Assembly: GCA_003282155.1 (NCBI GenBank)
Contig: QBZY01000013.1
Span: 1 to 44,624, forward strand
DNA: 44,624 nt
From: Pelagibacteraceae bacterium AG-337-I02
Lineage (GTDB): Bacteria > Pseudomonadota > Alphaproteobacteria > HIMB59 > GCA-002718135
Reading direction: 5' to 3'
Shown: positions 8,896 through 16,656 of the stretch, in pieces
How positions within the stretch are numbered: the stretch's first letter is position 1
How the letters are laid out: each line of letters begins with the position of its first letter
Made by a program: the position numbers and the translations under genes
The notes under the pieces: generated by a model
The model's input: only the letters and a program-made list of their open reading frames with translations
Database searches by the model: none
Told to the model about the DNA's origin: nothing

Positions 8896-8913
8896 TATTC
8901 AAAACCTTGAATA
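8896..8913. promoter_or_regulatory. Palindromic operator TATTCA-N6-TGAATA (site 3)
   Basis: TATTCA, AAACCT, TGAATA; the palindrome extends one more pair on each side (8895-8914). It lies 20 bases upstream of the LacI-type start (8875) and about 90 bases before the binding-protein start (9005), where a shared operator would be expected. Confidence 0.65.
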
Positions 8914-8969
8914 TCAATTCATATTATTGCATTATTTTCTAATACTAATATAAAGGATTTATACTTAAA

Positions 8970-8982
8970 TGTGAATTTCACA
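8970..8982. promoter_or_regulatory. Small palindrome TGTGAA-T-TTCACA before the binding-protein gene
   Basis: A 13-base palindrome lies 22 bases upstream of the ATG at 9005, probably near the transcription start. Its spacing (TGTGA-N3-TCACA) is wrong for CRP, which needs N6. It may be a second regulator site or chance. The ribosome-binding AAGGGGA follows at about 8993-8999. Confidence 0.3.
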
Positions 8983-9004
8983 CTTTATTAATAAGGGGAA
9001 ATAT

Positions 9005-10240
9005 ATGAAAAAACTATTAATAGCTCTATTGTTTACATTCGTGAGCACAGGTGTGCACGCCGGCGGGCACTCACCTTGTGGAGTAACAGATGGATCAATA
9101 AAGATTCTAGCTAACGAATTTACAACATACAGAATTTTCATGGATGAGGTAAAAAGTTGTGCGGGACCTAGTGCAGATTTTTCTGTAACTCACTCCGTTG
9201 ACCATAATAAATTACAAGTTGCGGCTCTATCAGCTAACCCTGCAGAGTTTTCTGCAAAACTTGTAACAAATGGTTCAATTACAACTTTAATGAATGATAA
9301 TTTAATTCGTCCACTTGACGATTTAGTTGCTAAATATGGAAGTGCATTACAAGACAATCAAAAAATCGTGATTGATGGTAAGATCTACGCAATAGCTTTC
9401 ATGGCTAATGCTCAACATCTTTGGTACAGAGAAAGCATTCTTAATGACTTAGGTATCGCAGTTCCTTCAACATATGAAGAAGTAATTGCAGCTGCAGAAA
9501 AAATTAAGGCATCTGGCAAAATGGCTAACCCATATGCTGGGGCTTTCAAATCTGGATGGAATTTAGGTCAAGAGTTCGTAAACATGTATCTTGGTCACGG
9601 AGGTGACTTCTTTAAAGCTGGAACAGCTGAAGTCAGTGTTAATAATGCTAATGGAGTAGCTGCTCTGAACATGCTTAAAAGATTAACAGAAGTGAGTAAT
9701 CCTGATTTCTTAACTCAAGATACTAATGCAGTTAAAGAAGAATGGGAGTCTGGTAATGTAGCATTAATGCATATCTGGAACTCAGGAGCAGCATCTTTAT
9801 TAGATGACGAAGGTGATCAGATGATTAAAGCTGATACTAGATTAGCTCCATCTCCATCAGTTGGTGGTGGAATGAAACCTGCAACAACTCTATGGTGGGA
9901 TGGTTTTGGAATAGCTACAAATACTTCTGATGAAAATGCAGAGGCATCTTTTAGAGCTCTTTTAGGTGCAGCAACTTCAACAGAAATGGCAAATGCTAAT
10001 CCAAATGCAACTATTTGGTTGATTGATGGCTATTCGCCTGGAGACACAGCAGGACCTGTTGTTGACGCTGCTAACAGAGGTGCAACACCTTACCCAAGCT
10101 TACCATACATGAGTCTATTACATGGTGCTTTGAGTACAGAACTTGTAGAATTCCTTCAAGGAAATGAGTCTGCTGAAAAGGCATTAGCTGATGTAGAAGC
10201 TGCTTATGTAGCAAAAGCTACTGAGCAAGGTTTTCTATAA
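9005..10240 (+). CDS. Sugar ABC transporter, periplasmic substrate-binding protein (family 1)
   Basis: 411 residues. A Lys-Lys start, a hydrophobic stretch and VHA make a signal peptide of about 19 residues. The mature protein has the MalE-like family-1 plan: early IKILANEF strand, YAIAFMANAQHLWYRESIL (ligand-cleft region), AYAGAFKSGWNLG-like segment and a TTLWWDGFGIATNT C-lobe strand. It captures a sugar or related polar solute in the periplasm. A strong AAGGGG ribosome site precedes the ATG, and a hairpin terminator lies between this gene and its permeases, consistent with high expression. Divergent from the LacI-type regulator, which likely represses it. The substrate is not readable from sequence. 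Confidence 0.92.
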   Translation: MKKLLIALLFTFVSTGVHAGGHSPCGVTDGSIKILANEFTTYRIFMDEVKSCAGPSADFSVTHSVDHNKLQVAALSANPAEFSAKLVTNGSITTLMNDNLIRPLDDLVAKYGSALQDNQKIVIDGKIYAIAFMANAQHLWYRESILNDLGIAVPSTYEEVIAAAEKIKASGKMANPYAGAFKSGWNLGQEFVNMYLGHGGDFFKAGTAEVSVNNANGVAALNMLKRLTEVSNPDFLTQDTNAVKEEWESGNVALMHIWNSGAASLLDDEGDQMIKADTRLAPSPSVGGGMKPATTLWWDGFGIATNTSDENAEASFRALLGAATSTEMANANPNATIWLIDGYSPGDTAGPVVDAANRGATPYPSLPYMSLLHGALSTELVEFLQGNESAEKALADVEAAYVAKATEQGFL

Positions 10241-10260
10241 ACCACATAATTATTTATGTT

Positions 10261-10294
10261 AAAGTGGAACATTATTATGTTCCACTTTTTTTTT
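10261..10294 (+). terminator. Intra-operon hairpin terminator/attenuator after the binding-protein gene
   Basis: Arms AAAGTGGAACAT (10261-10272) and ATGTTCCACTTT (10277-10288) form a perfect 12-pair stem with a TATT loop, followed by T to 10294. It lies between the binding-protein stop and the permease ATG at 10307, so it should limit readthrough or protect the upstream mRNA 3' end. Confidence 0.85.
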
Positions 10295-10306
10295 AAAAAG
10301 AAATAG

Positions 10307-11335
10307 ATGCCTCACAAAACATTCTTTTGGTTTTTCTTTCCAAGCGGATTGGCAATGCTGATGTTTATTGGCCTTCCAATTATCTCTAGTTTTTTTCAAT
10401 CTCTTCATATTGAGCCTGAACAAATTTTAATGGAAGTAGAAAAATGTGATCCGTTTGGATGTAAAACTGAAACAAAAGTAGATATTGAAGCTACAAATAA
10501 ATTACAAGAGGAACAGCCTCTCGGAAGGTTTAACGGTTTGGGAACTTATGGAGATAGAAACCATTTAGCTTTTGATGAAATTAAAGAGGCTTGGACTAAT
10601 TCTTCATCAATAGCTGAGTTCACAGATATTTTACTTAATCTTCCATTTTATAAAGCATTACTTTTTACACTAACATTTTGTTTTGCAGTTACACCACCAG
10701 TAGTAGTCTTAGGCTTCATAGTAGCTTTAAGTGTAAATACGATTACGAAAAGCTTAAAAGGTCCAACCATTTTTGGTGTTATTTTACCGATGATTGTAAC
10801 ACCATTGATTGGATCTCTCGTTTTATTTTGGATGATAGATGCAAAGGGAATATTGGGTTCATTTATTCAATTCTTATTTGATGATCCAAATTTATCACTA
10901 AAGTCTTCAAGTCAATTGACATGGATAACTCTGATTATTTATGGTATCTGGCATAATACACCTTTTGCTTTTGTTGTTTTTTATGCTGCATTGCAGACTG
11001 TACCTCAAGATCCAATTGAAGCTGCAATTATCGATGGAGCTTCAAGATATGAAAGAGTAAGACACATTGTTATCCCACATCTTTATCCAGTTGCAACGTT
11101 TATAATATTGATATGTCTTATGGATAATTTCAGAGTTCTTGAACCTATAATTGGTTTTGCTGCTGAAGGAGTTGCTCAATCACTTTCTTGGATGATTTAC
11201 AACGACTTAAGAAGTGAAAACAAAATGTTATTCGGGTCTGCAGGAGCAACATCTATGTTAACTATTATTGGTGTAGCAATCTTATTAACACCAGTACTTA
11301 TAAGAACCTGGAGAGAATTTAGAACAGAGAGATAA
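10307..11335 (+). CDS. Sugar ABC transporter permease (MalF/UgpA type)
   Basis: 342 residues with about six membrane spans. The first is at 8-28, then there is a large periplasmic stretch (about 30-110) with a CDPFGC pair of cysteines, and the remaining spans follow from about 118. The ATPase-coupling EAA loop is EAAIIDGASRYERVRHIVIP (about 242-261). It pairs with the next permease, 1 base away. The start is 12 bases past the upstream T-run with no strong Shine-Dalgarno, so expression should be lower than that of the binding protein. No ATPase gene lies in this operon. Confidence 0.9.
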   Translation: MPHKTFFWFFFPSGLAMLMFIGLPIISSFFQSLHIEPEQILMEVEKCDPFGCKTETKVDIEATNKLQEEQPLGRFNGLGTYGDRNHLAFDEIKEAWTNSSSIAEFTDILLNLPFYKALLFTLTFCFAVTPPVVVLGFIVALSVNTITKSLKGPTIFGVILPMIVTPLIGSLVLFWMIDAKGILGSFIQFLFDDPNLSLKSSSQLTWITLIIYGIWHNTPFAFVVFYAALQTVPQDPIEAAIIDGASRYERVRHIVIPHLYPVATFIILICLMDNFRVLEPIIGFAAEGVAQSLSWMIYNDLRSENKMLFGSAGATSMLTIIGVAILLTPVLIRTWREFRTER

Positions 11336-11336
11336 T

Positions 11337-12218
11337 ATGGAATCAAAAATTAACAGATACTCAAAACAACTAATTTTAATAAATAGTTTTTTTATTCTCG
11401 CTTGGTTAGTTGTTTCTGTTTTTCCTTTTATATGGACCTTTTGGGGATCATTTAAAGTTAAAGCTGACTTTTTCTCAAGAGCTGATTGGATGTTTGCTGT
11501 ATCAGGGGTTAATACTTTGATTGAAACAGGAGATACCTCTACAGTTAAGGCATATGTGGAGTCTTGGACTGAAGGTGAATTTTGGAAAGCAACAATGAAT
11601 ACAATTATTATAACTGTTTCTGTTGTCACAATCTCTTTATTTTTAGGAACATTAGGTGCTTATGCATTGTCTAGATCAACATATAAATATACTTTTTGGA
11701 TTTTAATTGCTGCTTTGATTTTTAGAGCGATGCCTCACATCACACTTGTTTCAGGTTATCTATTCCCTTTCTTTCAATTGAATGTTTGGGGCATACTGCC
11801 GACTACCATAATAGTTTTAGTAGCAATAAATCAACCTTTCACATTATGGCTTCTTTATTCTTTCTTTAAAACAGTTCCTAAAGAATTAGATGAAAGTGCA
11901 CTAATTGATGGCTGCTCTTATTTTCAAGCATTTCGCTTTGTTATAATGCCTGTAATGTGGCCGGGAGTTGTTACAGCAGGTTTATTTAGTATGATGTTAG
12001 CCTATAATGATTTTACAGTTACTTCACTTCTTTTAAATCAGCAAAATTATACAATGGTTCCTAAAATTAATGCCTATTTAGGTACAATTGAACATAGTGG
12101 AAATTATATGTGGGCAGTATCCAGTGTTGTTTCTGCAACTGCACCTTTATTTATGATTATAATGTTTTTTCAACGACAACTAATAAGTGGTTTAACTGCT
12201 GGGGCAGTGAAAGGTTGA
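11337..12218 (+). CDS. Sugar ABC transporter permease (MalG/UgpE type)
   Basis: 293 residues, usual MalG length. The first span is near 13-33, then a periplasmic segment and further spans; the EAA-like loop reads ESALIDGCSYFQAFRFVIMP (about 189-208). It forms the permease heterodimer with the product just upstream. After it the operon continues with HAD-like, SDR and SnoaL-like genes rather than the usual ATPase, so the ATPase must come from elsewhere; the MalK-type protein at 42169-43251 is one candidate. Possible substrates are sugars or polyols. Confidence 0.9.
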   Translation: MESKINRYSKQLILINSFFILAWLVVSVFPFIWTFWGSFKVKADFFSRADWMFAVSGVNTLIETGDTSTVKAYVESWTEGEFWKATMNTIIITVSVVTISLFLGTLGAYALSRSTYKYTFWILIAALIFRAMPHITLVSGYLFPFFQLNVWGILPTTIIVLVAINQPFTLWLLYSFFKTVPKELDESALIDGCSYFQAFRFVIMPVMWPGVVTAGLFSMMLAYNDFTVTSLLLNQQNYTMVPKINAYLGTIEHSGNYMWAVSSVVSATAPLFMIIMFFQRQLISGLTAGAVKG

Positions 12219-12242
12219 TATAAAAATTAAATTTCTAATAAT

Positions 12243-12902
12243 ATGAAATATAAGGCTTTAATATTTGGATCAATTGGAACACTAATAGAGTCATCAGATA
12301 TACAACGTAACTCTTTCAATGAAGCTTTTAAAGAAGCTGGTCTAGATTGGTACTGGGATGAGCAAGATTATAAAATTTTATTAAAAAGATCTGGTGGTAC
12401 AAAAAGGGTAGAAGATTTTGCAGAAAAAAATAATGTTAATGTTAATGCATCACAATTAAGAAATAGAAAGACTGAAATTTTTAGTTCTTTTATAATTAAG
12501 AACAAACAAAAATTAAGAAAAAGTGTAAATGAAATAATTAATTACTCAAAAAAAAATAATATTAAACTATCTTTATCAACGTCAACAACAATTAATAATG
12601 TTGAGGCAGTATTCAAAAGTTTATCCAATGAAATTTCAAAAGAGGATTTTCATTTTATTGGAAATAGATCATTAGTTAAAAATGAAAAACCTAATCCTGA
12701 AATATACAAACTAACATTGGAAAAATTAAATTTAGAACCTGATAATTGTTTAGCTATTGAGGATACTGAAGAAAGTAGCAAGTCTGCGGTAAGTGCTGGA
12801 ATAAAGTGTATTGGTTTCCCTGGCGATTATCATTCAGATGATAGTTTTGAAATGTGTATTAAAAAAGTAAAAATATTAGATCAATCATTATTTTCACTGT
12901 AA
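12243..12902 (+). CDS. HAD-superfamily (CbbY/PGMB-like) protein lacking the nucleophile motif
   Basis: 219 residues, normal for a subclass-IA HAD phosphatase with a helical cap (about 17-95). Motif II (LSTST, 111-115), motif III Lys149 (NEKPNPEIY) and motif IV Glu173/Asp174 (AIEDTEES) are present. Motif I, normally FDxDGT, reads FGSIGT (8-13): both aspartates, including the one that becomes phosphorylated, are replaced by Gly9 and Ile11. The reading frame around it is clean, so this is not a sequencing slip. It cannot use the usual HAD mechanism and may bind a phosphosugar or have another activity. It sits 24 bases after the permease, inside the operon. Confidence 0.85.
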   Translation: MKYKALIFGSIGTLIESSDIQRNSFNEAFKEAGLDWYWDEQDYKILLKRSGGTKRVEDFAEKNNVNVNASQLRNRKTEIFSSFIIKNKQKLRKSVNEIINYSKKNNIKLSLSTSTTINNVEAVFKSLSNEISKEDFHFIGNRSLVKNEKPNPEIYKLTLEKLNLEPDNCLAIEDTEESSKSAVSAGIKCIGFPGDYHSDDSFEMCIKKVKILDQSLFSL

Positions 12903-12917
12903 AGATTAAAAAGGTTC

Positions 12918-13685
12918 ATGTTTTTAAAAGATATAAACGTAAAAAATAAAACAGCGTTAATAACTGGGGCTGGTAAAGGCATTGGTAAAGCCTGCTCTAT
13001 AGCACTAGCAGAAGCTGGTGCTCATATAATTATAATAAGCCGTACAGAAAAAGATCTTATGGAAGTTCAAAGCATCATCACAAGACTAAAAAGAAGGTGT
13101 AGCTATTTTGTTTGCGATGTTACTAACCTTGATGAGATAAAAAAAATTTTTTCTAAAATTTCCAGATTAGATATTTTAGTTAATAATGCTGGTACAAATA
13201 GACCTGAATTTTTTACAAAAATAAAAAGAAAAGATATGAGTGAAGTGGTAGATTTAAATATCAAAGCCTCTTTTGATATCGCCCAGCTTTCTACTAAAAT
13301 AATGCTTAAATCCAAAAAAAGAAAAAAAATGGGTGGATCAATTATTAACTTATCTTCACAATTAGGTAAAGTAGGTGCTCCATTGAGAAGTGTTTATAAT
13401 ATGACTAAATTTGGTATTGAGGGTCTGACCAAAGGCATGGCCATAGACTTAGCAAAACATAATATACGTGTTAACTCAATTTGCCCTACATTTGTAGAAA
13501 CACCTATGGTAAAAAATTTTTTTAAAAATAAAGATTTTAAAAAATCTGTTATTAAAAATATTCCTTTAGGTAAGGTTGCAACTGAAAGTGATATCGCAAC
13601 AGCAGTTGTGTATTTAGCTTCTGATGCTTCTTCAATGATGACAGGATCTTCTTTAGTTATTGATGGAGGGTGGACAGCAAAATAA
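12918..13685 (+). CDS. SDR-family NAD(P)-dependent oxidoreductase
   Basis: 255 residues, classical short-chain dehydrogenase. TGAGKGIG (16-23) binds the nucleotide, NNAG is at 89-92, and the catalytic set is Ser147, Tyr160 and Lys164 (YNMTK). It ends VIDGGWTAK, the usual C-terminal motif. It interconverts an alcohol and a ketone, here probably of a sugar-like or hydroxy-acid substrate imported by the upstream transporter. The stop overlaps the next start (TAATG). An AAGG-like ribosome site precedes the ATG. Confidence 0.92.
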   Translation: MFLKDINVKNKTALITGAGKGIGKACSIALAEAGAHIIIISRTEKDLMEVQSIITRLKRRCSYFVCDVTNLDEIKKIFSKISRLDILVNNAGTNRPEFFTKIKRKDMSEVVDLNIKASFDIAQLSTKIMLKSKKRKKMGGSIINLSSQLGKVGAPLRSVYNMTKFGIEGLTKGMAIDLAKHNIRVNSICPTFVETPMVKNFFKNKDFKKSVIKNIPLGKVATESDIATAVVYLASDASSMMTGSSLVIDGGWTAK

Positions 13686-14758
13686 TGACATCTGAAGAAT
13701 TAAAAAAATATTTTATTGACTATCAAATTTCAACTCAAACTTTTGATACAGACATCATTGAAAAATCATTAAATAAATATTTTTCAAATGATACTTTAAT
13801 ACATTTTTGTCATCCGTTTGGAACTTTTAAAGGTTTAGATTATTTATTAACCAAATGTTTAATTCCTCTATTTGATAGTATTCCAGATCTTGAAAGAAGA
13901 GATATGATTGTCATGGCTGGAACAACTCCAGAAGGCAGAAATTGGATTGGAACAATGGGTAATTATATGGGAACATTTCTAAAGCCATATTTAAATATTC
14001 CACCGACTGGAAATTTAATACATATGCGTTATCATGAATTTTTTCAGGTAGAAGATAATAAAATTGTCCAATTACAAGCAATTTGGGATTTACCTGAATT
14101 GATGATGCAAGCAAATGCATGGCCGATGGCACCTCAGTTAGGTGCTTTTTTGTGTACACCATCGCCGATGACATCTGATGGTCTTGCCATAAAAGGAGAT
14201 GGTAAAAAGAATTTTGACCACGTCATTAATATGCTTAATGATTTATCTATTCATCCAACAGATCCTAATCCCAGAGTAATGCAATTAGAAAAATATTGGC
14301 ACCCTAATCTAAATTGGTACGGGCCAGCAGGAATTGGGACAGGAAGGGGGATAGCTGGATTTAGACATTGGCACCAAATACCCTTTTTGAGAGCAATGCC
14401 AGATCGCAAAGGTGGATCTTCTAATGAAAAATTAGCAATAGAAGGTATGGAAGATTTAAAAACACATTGGTTACACGAAGGTAATTATGTTTGTGAAACA
14501 GGTTGGCCTAATATGAGGTTAACTATAACTAATGATGGTTGGATGGGTATAGCACCATCAAATCAGCAATTAGAAATGCGCAGTTTAGATTTTTGGAGAC
14601 TTGAAAATGGTTTGATCAGAGAAAACTGGGTCTTAATTGATTTACTGGATATTTATAGGCAAATTGGTATCGATGTCTTTGATCGAATTAAAGAATTTAA
14701 TAAAGCTCGCCAAACAGGAGATATAAAAATTTCTAATGGATTGGATGTTTTAAAATAA
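13685..14758 (+). CDS. Tandem SnoaL-like protein, family A
   Basis: 357 residues from the ATG that shares one base with the SDR stop; an in-frame GTG at 13670 would add five residues but is less likely. Two domains: about 15-150 (MGNYMGTF near 91-98, YHEFFQVEDNKI near 116-127) and about 200-340 (HPNLNWYGPAGIG, 206-218; ENWVLID near the end), linked by CTPSPMTSDGL (157-167). It is the closest plus-strand relative of the products at 975-2006 and 5208-6212. Its place at the end of the ABC/HAD/SDR operon ties the SnoaL family to the transported substrate. Reaction unknown. Confidence 0.82.
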   Translation: MTSEELKKYFIDYQISTQTFDTDIIEKSLNKYFSNDTLIHFCHPFGTFKGLDYLLTKCLIPLFDSIPDLERRDMIVMAGTTPEGRNWIGTMGNYMGTFLKPYLNIPPTGNLIHMRYHEFFQVEDNKIVQLQAIWDLPELMMQANAWPMAPQLGAFLCTPSPMTSDGLAIKGDGKKNFDHVINMLNDLSIHPTDPNPRVMQLEKYWHPNLNWYGPAGIGTGRGIAGFRHWHQIPFLRAMPDRKGGSSNEKLAIEGMEDLKTHWLHEGNYVCETGWPNMRLTITNDGWMGIAPSNQQLEMRSLDFWRLENGLIRENWVLIDLLDIYRQIGIDVFDRIKEFNKARQTGDIKISNGLDVLK

Positions 14759-15616
14759 TTAATTTTCCTTATTAATAAAATAAGTTGCCACGATTACAAT
14801 TATACCACCTATAAAAGTAATTAAAGTTGGTATTTCATAAAAAATTATAAATGTTAACAATACACCAAATACAGGAAACAAAGCATAAAATGGAAATACT
14901 CTATTAACAGGATACATTCTGTATAAATAGAACATCGACATGTGTGCAGCAATTGAAACAAAGATCCCTGAGTGAAATATTAATAACCATGACTGAAAAC
15001 TAATATTTTTTATTTCTTTTAATGTTTGTCCTTCAAATATTGATGATGAGACAATTAATAATGTAAATCCAACTAATCCCATTACCGCATTCGTGAGTGT
15101 GACTTCTAAATCCTTTAGGTATCTGGAAAATACTTGTGCACTGGCATAGAAGAATGCCATTAAAGTAATTAAGATTAACGCAAAAATTTCATTTCTTATC
15201 AATGGATCAAAGCCCAATAAAATAATACCAAAAAAAGAAATAAATATAAGCACCCATTTTTTAATACTTACTTTCTCTTTTAGAAAAAATGAGCTTAATA
15301 GTATTGCGAATGGTACAGCTAGCTGAGAACCAATAATAATTGGAGAAACTATATTAGCTTTGTGTAAAGATAATGTCATAAAGACATTTGCCAAAAAACC
15401 CATAGAGATTGAAAAAAAGAGAAGTGGTAGCCAGTATTTTTTTTCAGGTATTCTAAATCTCCAAAATGGTAAAAGGCATACGAAAACTACTAACATTCTT
15501 AAGCTTCCCATTAATAATGGAGGTACATTTTCATTAAAAATAACTTTCTGAACTGGGTAGGCACTTCCAAATAAAAAAGTGATTATCAAAATTAAAAAGT
15601 AGTGTCTCAATAACAT
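14759..15616 (-). CDS. EamA/DMT-family transporter
   Basis: 285 residues and about ten hydrophobic spans in two five-helix repeats, the EamA plan. The first half begins FGSAYPVQKVIF, and the second repeats from about residue 140 (ALILITLMAFFYASAQVFSRY). These are inner-membrane exporters or metabolite exchangers of broad type; the substrate cannot be told. It meets the SnoaL gene tail to tail with no spacer and lies 23 bases downstream of the Pta-like gene, so it is probably cotranscribed with it. Confidence 0.88.
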   Translation of the reverse strand: MLLRHYFLILIITFLFGSAYPVQKVIFNENVPPLLMGSLRMLVVFVCLLPFWRFRIPEKKYWLPLLFFSISMGFLANVFMTLSLHKANIVSPIIIGSQLAVPFAILLSSFFLKEKVSIKKWVLIFISFFGIILLGFDPLIRNEIFALILITLMAFFYASAQVFSRYLKDLEVTLTNAVMGLVGFTLLIVSSSIFEGQTLKEIKNISFQSWLLIFHSGIFVSIAAHMSMFYLYRMYPVNRVFPFYALFPVFGVLLTFIIFYEIPTLITFIGGIIVIVATYFINKEN

Positions 15617-15639
15617 TCGAGTTAAAATTTATTTATTAA

Positions 15640-16539
15640 TTAGTTATTTGCTGCAACGACAGCTGCCATAATTGATGCAAGTTTAGAATTTTTACTATCA
15701 GCTCTACTAGGAACCACAACTGGTACTTTACCGCCAATTACTATTCCTGCAGCACAAGCGTTCATAAAATAAACCATTATTTTAGATAAAGAATTTCCAG
15801 TTTCTAAATTAGGTACTAATAATATATCAGTATCGCCAGCAACATCATTTTTGATTCCTTTTATTTTGGCTGCTTCTTCAGAAACAGCATTATCTAAAGC
15901 AAGCGGCCCATGAACAAAAGCATTAATTTTTTCTTCTAACGCAAGTTCCATAACTTTTTTGGCATCAACTGAACTTGGCATGCTTTCTATTGGATCTTCT
16001 GTACCTGATAAAATTGCAACTTTTGGTTTATTAATTTTTAATTTATTACAAAACTGAACAGCATTTTTTAAAATCTGTAATTTAATATCAACTCTTGGTA
16101 ATACATTGAGGGCACCATCAGTGATAAAAAGAGGTTTTTTAAGATGTGGTGTAGTCATATGCCAAATATGACTTAATCTTCTGCCATCAAGTAAATTAAA
16201 TTCTTTTTTTAAATAAGAGCGCATTAAAATATCAGTATGAAGGTTGCCTTTAATTACAATTTTAGTTTTATTTTCATTAGTCATTTGACATGCAACTAAA
16301 GCACTAGCTTCTTCATCTTTTGCATCTACAATTTTAAAATTCGAAATATCAAAACTTAAATTTTTCGCCGTCTCAGCAATTAAACTTTTATTACCAATTA
16401 AAGTTGGATCTATGAGGTTCATATTCTTACCTTCAATTACAGCTGATAATATGCTTTCTTGATTGGGGCACACAACAGCTGCGGGTATGTTAGGAGTCTC
16501 TAAAGATTTACTTTTAAGATCTTCTGGTAATGTGCTCAT
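15640..16539 (-). CDS. Phosphate acetyl/butyryltransferase family (Pta/Ptb) enzyme
   Basis: 299 residues, the length of the stand-alone PTA_PTB domain. It has SSVDAKKVMELAL, HGPLALDNAVSEEAA and VAGDTDILLVPNLETGNSLSK, the hallmark acyl-phosphate/CoA site stretch, then the GIVIGGKVPVVVPSRADS end. It moves an acyl group between phosphate and CoA. It diverges from the aminotransferase-alanine dehydrogenase pair. In taurine and sulfoacetaldehyde pathways a Pta converts the acetyl phosphate made by Xsc to acetyl-CoA, which would fit here, but no xsc gene is in the window. Acetyl versus butyryl specificity is not decided. Confidence 0.87.
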   Translation of the reverse strand: MSTLPEDLKSKSLETPNIPAAVVCPNQESILSAVIEGKNMNLIDPTLIGNKSLIAETAKNLSFDISNFKIVDAKDEEASALVACQMTNENKTKIVIKGNLHTDILMRSYLKKEFNLLDGRRLSHIWHMTTPHLKKPLFITDGALNVLPRVDIKLQILKNAVQFCNKLKINKPKVAILSGTEDPIESMPSSVDAKKVMELALEEKINAFVHGPLALDNAVSEEAAKIKGIKNDVAGDTDILLVPNLETGNSLSKIMVYFMNACAAGIVIGGKVPVVVPSRADSKNSKLASIMAAVVAANN

Positions 16540-16581
16540 ATTTGGTATTCTCTCTATACCACTGCTACAATTTTTCCTATG

Positions 16582-16607
16582 ATATTTCTTTATTGTGTAA
16601 GAAATAT
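16582..16607. promoter_or_regulatory. Inverted repeat ATATTTCTT-N8-AAGAAATAT in divergent promoter
   Basis: Perfect 9-base arms separated by TATTGTGT lie between the divergent starts 16539 and 16657. This is a likely regulator site for both the Pta-like and the aminotransferase genes. It differs from the TATTCA-type palindrome, so a different regulator is expected, none of which is encoded next to it. Confidence 0.45.
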
Positions 16608-16656
16608 TCTTTGATTTATTGATAATTTCATATACTCAATCTCTATTAAGGAAAAA

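Noticed and set aside
8970-8982. CRP site
   Set aside because: The half-sites TGTGA and TCACA are spaced by 3 bases instead of 6.
11285-11629. 114-codon minus-strand frame
   Set aside because: Antisense to the start of the MalG-type permease, low-complexity translation and no motif.
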